Program-made: the position numbers and the translations under genes | DNA from: UBA7662 sp943369355 | GTDB taxonomy: Bacteria; Bacteroidota; Bacteroidia; UBA7662 | Direction: 5' to 3' | Assembly: GCA_943369355.1 (NCBI GenBank) | Contig: CALRMX020000004.1 | Location: 62,001 to 126,000, forward strand | DNA: 64,000 nt | In this document: one piece after another, positions 53,221 through 61,065 of the stretch | Layout: each line of letters begins with the position of its first letter | How positions within the stretch are numbered: position 1 is the stretch's first letter | The notes under the pieces: generated by a model | Told to the model about the DNA's origin: nothing | The model's database searches: none | Seen by the model: only the letters and a program-made list of their open reading frames with translations

Positions 53221-53688
53221 TTAAAAAACCCATCGAGCGCTTAGCGCCAACTCGGCCTGTACCTCTACTCCACCGGTAATGACAAACCAAGGTCGGAGAT
53301 CGAAACTCACATTTAACGGTACTACGGGTAGGTAGTAATCTACGCCCAATTGGCCATCAAGAGCAGTTTGCTGCTGTCCGTTACGGGCGCCAATACTTCC
53401 CCCAGCGCCGTAATGTAAATAGCCTCCGGGAAACCCTAAAGGCCGCTGAATCAGCCAAAAAGCAGTAAACAGTAAGCTGTTGCCCGATTTGGCGAACAAC
53501 AATTCGTAGCCCGACTGCTCCTGAAACCACAGCCGATAGCTCAAAGCTGGACTGCTGCCGTAACGAAATCCCAATTCTGCCCCTTGAAATCCAGCCTGCG
53601 CTTTTAACGATTGTCGACCACCAAAAACTAGAAATATGACTACAAAAAGTATAGGACGAAGCAACTTTATTCTATTTTGCAAACGCAT
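53221..53688 (-). CDS. Hypothetical secreted beta-rich protein
   Basis: 155 residues from the ATG at 53688, which opens the signal peptide (MRLQNRIKLLRPILFVVIFLVFGG). An ATG five codons earlier would overlap the start of the divergent kinase gene. The mature part has glycine-rich strands (LHYGAGGSIGARNGQ) and ends LALSARWVF, barrel-like. Only 13 nt separate the two divergent starts, leaving no room for promoters between them, so each promoter must lie within the opposite gene. Confidence 0.6.
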   Translation of the reverse strand: MRLQNRIKLLRPILFVVIFLVFGGRQSLKAQAGFQGAELGFRYGSSPALSYRLWFQEQSGYELLFAKSGNSLLFTAFWLIQRPLGFPGGYLHYGAGGSIGARNGQQQTALDGQLGVDYYLPVVPLNVSFDLRPWFVITGGVEVQAELALSARWVF

Positions 53689-53701
53689 GTGCTGATCTTC
53701 C

Positions 53702-55753
53702 ATGAAGCGACTACTCTATATTCTTTTGGTTCTGAACGCGAGCCTCGGCCATGGCCAAACAGAGCCTGCCAAATTACGCGATCAGTTGAAAAATGCCTCA
53801 TTGGCAAAAAGAGCTGAAATATACATCGAACTAGGCAAATATTACCGCGACAATAATCCCGATAGCAGTCGCTTTTACGCCGGAGAACTCCTAAAAATCG
53901 CCAAAAAAAACTTGTCTTGGCAAGGTGAGGCCTATTCGATCTACAGTGCCGTAAACCGCAATCAAGGCAAAATACAGGACGCCTTACGGGAAGCCAAACA
54001 AGCCGTTGAGGCCTTTCGGTCGGCCAACGATAGTGCAGGGCTTTCTGCAGCCTATTCTAATCTAGGTACTTGTTACTATTTCGCTAGCGACTTTAAACAA
54101 TCGCTCGAATACCAGTTTAAGGCGCTCCCAATTAAGGAAGCATTAGGCCAGAAAAAGGGCGTAGCGAGCATACTTTTGAATATTGGCAATGTATACCTTC
54201 AACAGCAAAACTTCGATAAAGCCAAAGAAATTTACAACAAGGCTTTAGTCATTTTTGAAGAAATTGGCATGCTCCAAGGCATCAGTACAATCCGTAATAA
54301 CTTGGGCATCATAGCAGAAACAACAGGCAAATACGAAGAAGCCTTAACCCAATACCTGATGGGAAAAGCCATAGAAGAACAATCTGGAGATCTTTTTGGT
54401 CTTTCAGGTTCGTATTACAACATTGCCGAAGTGTATTTTAAAACAAATAGGTATTCACTTGCCAAAGAAAATTACCGCCTTGCCTATGAAACGGCCAAGA
54501 AGGTCGACAACATTAAAAGCGCTGCTAATGCTTTGTCGCAAATTGCGCTCATTGAATTGCAGGAAGGTAACTTAGCCTCTGCGGACTTCAATAGTCAAGA
54601 AGCCTATAACATGGCAGAAAAATATGGGTTTGGTATAGCAGCAATACCCGCATTACGTTCTCGCATGCGGGTGCTTGCCGCGAAAAAGAACTATGCCGAA
54701 GCTTATCGTTTATCGCAGCAGTTGGCAGAAACCGAAGAAAGCAAAAACGCACAGGAAAGAGAGCAAGAGTTACGCGACATTCAGGCGAGTTACCAAGTCG
54801 ATCTCGACAAACAGAAGCTCCAGCTCATGCAAAAAGACCGCGACTTACAAGATATTTCGCTTCGCCGTCAAAAACTTCTCAATAAAGTATATACGGGTGC
54901 TATCGCAGTTGCCCTATTGTTGCTCTTCTTCATTGTAAATCGCTACTTCCTGATACTGAAGAACGAAAAGGCCTTGCAAAAAATGAATATTTCTCTCGAA
55001 GAAAAAGTGCATGACCGGACACGTGCTTTACAGGACGCACTCGAAAAAGCTAAAACATCCGACCGGCTTAAAACCTTTTTCTTGAGCAACCTGAACCAGG
55101 AACTTAAAATGCCAATAAATGGCATTATAGGCACAGCTAGGTATTTAAAAGACCACCTCAGCGACTCAGAAAAGCAACAAATGGCAGAGAACCTGCTCAA
55201 TTCAAGTCAGAGATTGTCGGAAACACTATCCGACATAATCGAGATTAGTCAGATTGAATCGGTCGGTGATAATTATGCCTCCGATAGCGTAAATATTCTT
55301 CCCGTTATTGACGAAAAAGTAACTGCCCATAGGTCGCAAGTGGCAAAAAAAGGACTCGATTTACACTTTCAAAGTTTCAGTGAAGTGCTACCAGTCCGTG
55401 CCGATCCTAAATTGGTTGGCAGAATTCTAGACAAACTATTACACAATGCTATCAAGTTCACTGAAACCGGTGAAATAAGGGTGGATGTTGCAAGACATAC
55501 CTTGTACGATAAGGTTTACGCGGAAATAAGCGTTACAGATACAGGAATCGGCATAGCTCCCGAAGAACTTGAACAGATTTTTGAAGCATTCAAAAAAGGA
55601 GAAGAAGTACTGTACAGAGGCTACGATGGACTAGGGATCGGGTTAACGCTTGCTCGAAAATATGCTCAGTTGATGAGCGGTGAGCTATCGGCTGAATCGG
55701 CCCTAGGAAAAGGCAGTACGTTTACTTTACGAATACCGCTGCAGGAGGTATAA
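53702..55753 (+). CDS. TPR sensor histidine-kinase homologue lacking the phospho-acceptor His
   Basis: 683 residues. Signal peptide, about six TPR repeats (50-345, periplasmic), coiled coil, membrane helix (GAIAVALLLLFFIVNRYFLI, about 399-418), a coiled linker, then a HisKA-like helix pair and an HATPase domain. The H-box reads FFLSNLNQELKMPINGIIG, aligning with NMSHELRTP but with Gln466 (CAG, 55097-55099) where His is expected. The N-box (LLHNAIKFTETG), G1 (DTGIGI) and G2 (GLGIGLTLA) boxes are intact. ATP binding is likely kept while autophosphorylation at the usual site is not possible. Confidence 0.8.
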   Translation: MKRLLYILLVLNASLGHGQTEPAKLRDQLKNASLAKRAEIYIELGKYYRDNNPDSSRFYAGELLKIAKKNLSWQGEAYSIYSAVNRNQGKIQDALREAKQAVEAFRSANDSAGLSAAYSNLGTCYYFASDFKQSLEYQFKALPIKEALGQKKGVASILLNIGNVYLQQQNFDKAKEIYNKALVIFEEIGMLQGISTIRNNLGIIAETTGKYEEALTQYLMGKAIEEQSGDLFGLSGSYYNIAEVYFKTNRYSLAKENYRLAYETAKKVDNIKSAANALSQIALIELQEGNLASADFNSQEAYNMAEKYGFGIAAIPALRSRMRVLAAKKNYAEAYRLSQQLAETEESKNAQEREQELRDIQASYQVDLDKQKLQLMQKDRDLQDISLRRQKLLNKVYTGAIAVALLLLFFIVNRYFLILKNEKALQKMNISLEEKVHDRTRALQDALEKAKTSDRLKTFFLSNLNQELKMPINGIIGTARYLKDHLSDSEKQQMAENLLNSSQRLSETLSDIIEISQIESVGDNYASDSVNILPVIDEKVTAHRSQVAKKGLDLHFQSFSEVLPVRADPKLVGRILDKLLHNAIKFTETGEIRVDVARHTLYDKVYAEISVTDTGIGIAPEELEQIFEAFKKGEEVLYRGYDGLGIGLTLARKYAQLMSGELSAESALGKGSTFTLRIPLQEV

Positions 55754-55762
55754 GCTTTTCTG

Positions 55763-55770
55763 TATTTTTG
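55763..55770 (+). promoter_or_regulatory. Minus-7 promoter element of serS
   Basis: TATTTTTG, matching TAnnTTTG, 19 nt before the serS ATG at 55789. Confidence 0.4.
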
Positions 55771-55788
55771 CACTTTTAAAACTGAATC

Positions 55789-57063
55789 ATGCTTCAAATT
55801 CAACTGCTTCGTCAAAACCCACAATTCGCTATAGAACGTATTCAGCATAAGGGCCTTTCCGATGCAGAAAATCTGGTGAAAAGTATACTCGCTTTCGACG
55901 ACGACCGTAAGGCATTAAAAACAGAACTCGACAACCAACTCGCAGAGCAAAACCAGCTTGCTAAAGTTATTGGTCAGCTCATGAAATCGGGCGATGCCCA
56001 AGCTGCTGAAGAAGCTAAAAATAAGGTTGCAGCGCTGAAAGCCAGCTCCAAACTTCTCGAAGAACAAGTAGCTGAGCTGGAAAAAAAACAATTTGAGCAG
56101 TTAGTTAAACTTCCCAACCTACCTGGTCCCCTTGTTCCTGCAGGCAAAAGCCCCGAAGACAATGAGGTGGTATACCAAGTCCCTGTTATTCCCCAACTCT
56201 CTGCCGACGCCATTCCGCATTGGGAACTTGCTAAAAAATACGACATCATCGATTTTGAACTGGGTGTTAAGCTTACCGGCGCAGGCTTCCCAGTTTACAA
56301 AGGACAAGGCGCACGATTACAGCGTGCCCTCATCAACTACTTCATCGATCAGGCTACCGCTGCTGGCTATTACGAAGTACAACCACCTATTTTGGTAAAC
56401 GAAGATTCGGGCTTCGGCACCGGTCAGCTACCCGACAAAGAAGGCCAAATGTATTATGTAGGCATCGATAACCTTTACCTCATACCCACTGCCGAAGTTC
56501 CTGTAACCAATATTTACCGCGATGTGATTCTGAAGGAAGACGATTTCCCGATTAAAAACGTCGCCTATACGCCATGTTTCCGTCGCGAAGCGGGTTCATA
56601 TGGCAAAGATGTACGAGGCTTAAATCGTCTGCATCAGTTCGATAAAGTAGAAATTGTGCAGATAGAACACCCTGAGCGTTCGTATGCTACCCTCGAAAAT
56701 ATGCGAAACTACGTGGCTTCGTTGGTCGAGTCGTTGGGTTTACCCTACCGCATACTCCGCCTCTGTGGGGGCGATATGAGCTTTGCGTCGGCCATGACCT
56801 ACGATTTTGAGGTATGGAGCGCTGCGCAACAGCGTTGGCTCGAGGTAAGCTCAGTATCGAATTTCGAAAGCTTCCAAAGTAATCGCTTAAAGCTGCGTTA
56901 CAAAGGAAACGACGGCAAAAACCAATTGGCTCATACCCTAAATGGTTCGGCTATGGCATTACCACGTATTGTAGCGGCCTTACTCGAAAACAATCAAGGA
57001 CCCGATGGTATACGTATACCTGATGTACTAGTTCCGTATACTGGCTTTAGCCATATCCGATAA
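55789..57063 (+). CDS. serS: Seryl-tRNA synthetase
   Basis: 424 residues. The N-terminal antiparallel coiled coil (about 30-110, LAEQNQLAKVIGQLMKSGD) binds the long arm of tRNA-Ser. Class II core: TAEVPVTNIYRD, motif 2 CFRREAGSYGKDVRGLNRLHQF, and motif 3 NGSAMALPRIVAALLENNQ. Charges tRNA-Ser with serine. Full length, followed by a terminator. Confidence 0.95.
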   Translation: MLQIQLLRQNPQFAIERIQHKGLSDAENLVKSILAFDDDRKALKTELDNQLAEQNQLAKVIGQLMKSGDAQAAEEAKNKVAALKASSKLLEEQVAELEKKQFEQLVKLPNLPGPLVPAGKSPEDNEVVYQVPVIPQLSADAIPHWELAKKYDIIDFELGVKLTGAGFPVYKGQGARLQRALINYFIDQATAAGYYEVQPPILVNEDSGFGTGQLPDKEGQMYYVGIDNLYLIPTAEVPVTNIYRDVILKEDDFPIKNVAYTPCFRREAGSYGKDVRGLNRLHQFDKVEIVQIEHPERSYATLENMRNYVASLVESLGLPYRILRLCGGDMSFASAMTYDFEVWSAAQQRWLEVSSVSNFESFQSNRLKLRYKGNDGKNQLAHTLNGSAMALPRIVAALLENNQGPDGIRIPDVLVPYTGFSHIR

Positions 57064-57083
57064 ATGAAGCAACACATTTGAAA

Positions 57084-57109
57084 AGCCCGGTAAATTCCGG
57101 GTTTTTTTA
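57084..57109 (+). terminator. Intrinsic terminator of serS
   Basis: CCCGG-TAAATT-CCGGG followed by seven T. Confidence 0.85.
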
Positions 57110-57142
57110 TGCCATCGGTTTTTTATTGCTCATTCACACCAA

Positions 57143-57172
57143 TAAAAAACCCCGCCTCTCGGCAGGGTTCTT
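57143..57172 (-). terminator. Terminator of the 57196 gene (copy 1)
   Basis: On the minus strand AACCCTGCC-GAGA-GGCGGGGTT then a T-run. An identical copy lies 1852 nt away at 58995. Confidence 0.8.
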
Positions 57173-57195
57173 TTCGATTAAGTTTGGTTGGATAA

Positions 57196-58941
57196 TTAAT
57201 GTACCACTACAAAACGAGTAGCGTTGTATCCTTTTTTAGTTTTCATGATGAGCGAATAAGTGCCGTGCTGCAATTCACCTACCTCAACGGTAAAGCTTTC
57301 GAAGTTGCCTTCGGCAGTGCGCTTGCCACTCTTCACTAGACGACCTGTGATGTCAACCACGTCGTAGTTCATTTCTCCTAAGAAATCATCACCGTTTACA
57401 CGTACTAAGATGCGATCGTTAGCAGGGTTTGGATAAATTACCACTTCCAAATCTTTGCGTTTTACATTCGGAACACTCAAAAAAGTATTAAAATCTACCC
57501 GAATGGCCGGAATAACATTACGACCAAAACCGTCATTAAATGCTGAGGTCACAGGTTCAAATCTCAATATAGTTGCCGGTTGTCTCATGTAAGGGACCGT
57601 GGTGTTGTAATCTACTTGCTCATCGCAAAGAATGTGAACTTTTTTACTCCCTTGATAAGTAACTGAAAATATGTAAGTCGTTTCGTATTGAAGGATGAAC
57701 CCAGGACTACCATACCTAGCATCTTCAATAATGAGCGTTTTAAATTCGTATGGTTCATTCCTAGTATAGGTGTAAATGCCCTCTGCTACAAAATAAAGTT
57801 CGCTAAAGTCCATTAATGCATCATTATTATGGTCATTCCATTCGTACAATGTAGCTACCATGTGTTCATTATTCAATGAATCTGTACTATCTATTGCAAA
57901 TGCCGCAGTTAAGAGGTCGGCTCTAAGTATTGCCCCTCTAGAAGTTTTAAAACTCGCCCCTAACTCAATGAAACCTCCCACAGGGTTTGAATAAGTGCTT
58001 GTATACAAAGGAACTAAGTTGGGCGTATCTAACCGTGATTTCGACCATGTACTCGGGGTGATCATATAATTAGTAGTAACACTATTGTCATCTGGGAAAT
58101 CTTCAGTCCCGTTGCCTGTTACCGTATATTTTAAATCATTCCAACCGTACCTGTATCCAGTAAATGGGTCAGGTGATAAAAACGGTATAAACATAGAATC
58201 ATTAACTGCCAGACTAGCGATAAGCGTATCGCGATTGTAAAATACCACTCCTCTATTGGTTATGGTTGCACTTACGGTAATTGATGTACGTGCGTTAGTT
58301 CCATAATTTAAAATACTTACGCCCAAAGGAAAATTAACCCGAGCTTGACCTGCTCCCGTAAGTGCATTTATCGGTGTCGCCCAATTTGGCGCTCGAACAA
58401 CTTCTTTGCTAGTTATGACTAAATCGTTAGCAAATAGCCCGCGCTTATTGCCTAAAATCACTGATACATTGCCTGAATCTATTTGTTGGCGCAATAATGA
58501 GCCTGCGTCTTGCGAAATCATCAAGGTTGGTATAGTAACCTGGGAGCTATTTGGTCCGGCCACCAATACGCTTGGAATACCAGCTGTATCATTAACGATT
58601 ACTACGCCAATAGCTCCTGCTTGCTGCGCTCGTAGGGCCTTCAATCCAAAATCACATGAACCACCGTACAAAACCACAATTTTACCTGCACAAGCAGCTG
58701 CATTTACTAATGGAGTATTGCATGCCAACGAATCTGCAGCGCTACTATCACGACCAACAATTAAGGTACCCTGCGCCACTAGCGTATCGAGATTATGTCC
58801 CCATCCTGAAGTAGATGAACGGCCAAATGCATATTGTCCTTTTAAATTTGCCGGGCTAGTTACAAAAAAGGTGATTTGTGCCGACACTTCAACGACAGAT
58901 AAGCAAAATAACATCAGAATAAAGCATAACCCGTTTCGCAT
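57196..58941 (-). CDS. Secreted PA-domain protein with T9SS tail, copy 1 of a tandem pair
   Basis: 581 residues. Signal peptide, a protease-associated (PA) domain at about 60-160 (AACAGKIVVLYGGSCDFGLKALRAQQAGAIGVVIVND), a middle region with two beta domains (AILRADLLTAAFAIDSTDSLN, HNDALMDFSELYFVAEGIYTY). The type A T9SS tail (VIYPNPANDRILVRVNGDD..VVDITGRLVKSGK) sends it to the surface. No peptidase domain accompanies the PA domain. Very similar to the next gene at both ends. Role unknown; probably an exported structural or binding protein. Confidence 0.85.
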   Translation of the reverse strand: MRNGLCFILMLFCLSVVEVSAQITFFVTSPANLKGQYAFGRSSTSGWGHNLDTLVAQGTLIVGRDSSAADSLACNTPLVNAAACAGKIVVLYGGSCDFGLKALRAQQAGAIGVVIVNDTAGIPSVLVAGPNSSQVTIPTLMISQDAGSLLRQQIDSGNVSVILGNKRGLFANDLVITSKEVVRAPNWATPINALTGAGQARVNFPLGVSILNYGTNARTSITVSATITNRGVVFYNRDTLIASLAVNDSMFIPFLSPDPFTGYRYGWNDLKYTVTGNGTEDFPDDNSVTTNYMITPSTWSKSRLDTPNLVPLYTSTYSNPVGGFIELGASFKTSRGAILRADLLTAAFAIDSTDSLNNEHMVATLYEWNDHNNDALMDFSELYFVAEGIYTYTRNEPYEFKTLIIEDARYGSPGFILQYETTYIFSVTYQGSKKVHILCDEQVDYNTTVPYMRQPATILRFEPVTSAFNDGFGRNVIPAIRVDFNTFLSVPNVKRKDLEVVIYPNPANDRILVRVNGDDFLGEMNYDVVDITGRLVKSGKRTAEGNFESFTVEVGELQHGTYSLIMKTKKGYNATRFVVVH

Positions 58942-58992
58942 AACATCACAATTAGAAGCGAATCAATTAGTTCGAGTCTGAATATAATAATA

Positions 58993-59025
58993 AATAAAAA
59001 ACCCCGCCTCTCGGCAGGGTTCTTT
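58993..59025 (-). terminator. Terminator of the 59048 gene (copy 2)
   Basis: Same sequence as copy 1, including the flanking TTCTTTTCGATTAAGTTTGG. It lies between the two tandem genes and should separate their transcripts. Confidence 0.8.
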
Positions 59026-59047
59026 TCGATTAAGTTTGGTTGGATAA

Positions 59048-60778
59048 TTAGTGTACCACTACAAAACGAGTAGCGTTGTATCCTTTTTGAGTTTTCATGA
59101 TGAGCGAATAAGTACCGTGCTGCAAATCACCTACCTCAACGGTAAAGCTTTCGAAGTTGCCTTCTGCAGTGCGCTTGCCACTCTTCACAATACGACCTGT
59201 TATGTCAACCACGTCGTAGTTCATTTCTCCCAAGAAATCATCACCGCTTACACGCACTAAGATGCGATCGTTAGCAGGGTTTGGATATACTCCGATTTTG
59301 AGGTCGTTACGAGTTTCATTTTGAACGCTAGTAGTTAAAGGCTGGAAATCTACGCGAATTGCTGGCATAATTTCGCGGCCAAATCCGTCAGAATACCAAG
59401 CATCGCTATACAATACCACCGCGCGCTGCTGAATGTATGGTACAGTAGTGGTGTAATCAACTTGCTCGTCGGAGGCAATGAATGCTGTTTTGGTTCCAGG
59501 ATAGAATAAAGAGAAAAGGTAGGTAGCTGAGTCCGCCATCACTACGCCGGGCTGGCTAGTTACGATATCTTCGAGTAGCATGGTTTTGAATGCATAACGC
59601 TCGTTCACAGTATAAGTGTAAAAACCTTCTGCTAGTTGAATCAACTCGGAAGCATCTACAACATTGTCGCTGTTGGCATCCTGCCACTCGTACATACGGG
59701 CTACCATGGCTTCACCGTTTAACGAGTCAGTTGCACCTATCGTTAATGCTCCAGTTAAACGCATAGCTCTTAGGCGTGAACCTTTGTTGGCCAAGAAAAT
59801 AGATCCCAACTCAACCGAACCACCACCGCTACGAGTGTAACCGTTGGTGTACTGCGGAACCAAGGTTGCTGAATCGATACGGCCTTTTGACCAGCTTGTG
59901 TCGCTAATGATAAATCTCGTGGTTACGCTGTTATCGTCTGGGAAATCTTCAGTACCGTTACCAGTTACTGTATACTTCAATGCGTAACGACCAAGACCAT
60001 GGCTAGCAGGGTCGAACGTCGGGAAACTAACAAACGAAGAATCATTTACTGCAATAGAAGCAATAGTAGTGTCGCGGTTGTAAACAACGGTACCATTTTT
60101 CGTGATGTTTGCATTTACGGTTACAGAGGTACGTGCATTGGTACCGTAATTCAAACAGCTTACACCTACCGGTACCTTATATCCACCGTTGTTTACTACT
60201 TGATTCACTGGCGTTGCCCAGTTTGGTGCCACCACTACTTCTTTGATGGTCATACCCAAATCGTTGGCAAACAAACCACGTTTGTTACCAATAATTGCCG
60301 TTACATTACCTGCATCGATTTGCGGGCGAAGGAGTGCTCCTGATTCTTGAGAAATCATCAAAGTAGGAATGGTTACGTTAACACCATTCGCGCCAGCACC
60401 CAAAACGATAGGCGCACCTGCAACGTTGTTTACGATAACTACACCTATGGCACCAGCCTGCTGTGCACGAAGTGCTTTAAGGCCGAATTCGCATGAACCA
60501 CGGTACAATACCACAATTTTACCAGCGCAAGCAGCAGCGTTTGCAAGTTGCGTATTGCAAGCTAGTGAATCGCCTGCTGTGCTATCACGACCTACGATCA
60601 ATGTACCTTGAGCAACGGTCGTGTCGAGATTATGACCCCATCCGGTATCGGAAGAACGGCCGAACGAATACTGACCTTTTAAGTTTGCCGGGTTGGTAAC
60701 GAAAAAGGTGATTTGCGCGGAAGCGCCAAGGGCCGTTAAGAGCACCAAGGCTACGGCTAAGAGTAAGTTTCTTTTCAT
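59048..60778 (-). CDS. Secreted PA-domain protein with T9SS tail, copy 2 of a tandem pair
   Basis: 576 residues with the same layout as copy 1: signal peptide, PA domain (AACAGKIVVLYRGSCEFGLKALRAQQAGAIGVVIVNN), middle beta domains (MRLTGALTIGATDSLNGEAMVARMYEW), then IRVDF and a T9SS tail nearly identical to copy 1 (YPNPANDRILVRVSGDDFLG). Differences concentrate in the middle. Codon use is smooth and there are no frameshifts. Divergent from the third T9SS gene at 61066 across an AT-rich 287-bp gap. Confidence 0.85.
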   Translation of the reverse strand: MKRNLLLAVALVLLTALGASAQITFFVTNPANLKGQYSFGRSSDTGWGHNLDTTVAQGTLIVGRDSTAGDSLACNTQLANAAACAGKIVVLYRGSCEFGLKALRAQQAGAIGVVIVNNVAGAPIVLGAGANGVNVTIPTLMISQESGALLRPQIDAGNVTAIIGNKRGLFANDLGMTIKEVVVAPNWATPVNQVVNNGGYKVPVGVSCLNYGTNARTSVTVNANITKNGTVVYNRDTTIASIAVNDSSFVSFPTFDPASHGLGRYALKYTVTGNGTEDFPDDNSVTTRFIISDTSWSKGRIDSATLVPQYTNGYTRSGGGSVELGSIFLANKGSRLRAMRLTGALTIGATDSLNGEAMVARMYEWQDANSDNVVDASELIQLAEGFYTYTVNERYAFKTMLLEDIVTSQPGVVMADSATYLFSLFYPGTKTAFIASDEQVDYTTTVPYIQQRAVVLYSDAWYSDGFGREIMPAIRVDFQPLTTSVQNETRNDLKIGVYPNPANDRILVRVSGDDFLGEMNYDVVDITGRIVKSGKRTAEGNFESFTVEVGDLQHGTYSLIMKTQKGYNATRFVVVH

Positions 60779-61065
60779 AGAATTGGTTTATTTGTTACCT
60801 CAATAATAAAAATTAACTTTCAATTAACCTTTTTTGACACAACCATTAATTTTCTTTTAATACATTTTAGCGCAAATTTTACAATTCCTGAATCTTGTTC
60901 TAAAAAAGCTGTCTTCGGCTGCTATTTCAAAGTTTTTGCTATTTGGGAAACTAAAATGAACATCACTGAAATGTCATTTTGTCTCGGAAGACATTAAAAA
61001 TTACCAAAACAGTGTAAAAAACCGTCAAAAACCTTAAATTTGATATTCTCAAACATTCCTCAATT
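60779..61065. promoter_or_regulatory. Divergent AT-rich promoter region
   Basis: 287 bp between two divergent T9SS genes. A minus-7 element TAAATTTG lies at about 61036-61043, 23 nt before the ATG at 61066. AT-rich tracts cover the minus-strand side. No terminator or coding frame seen. Confidence 0.4.
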
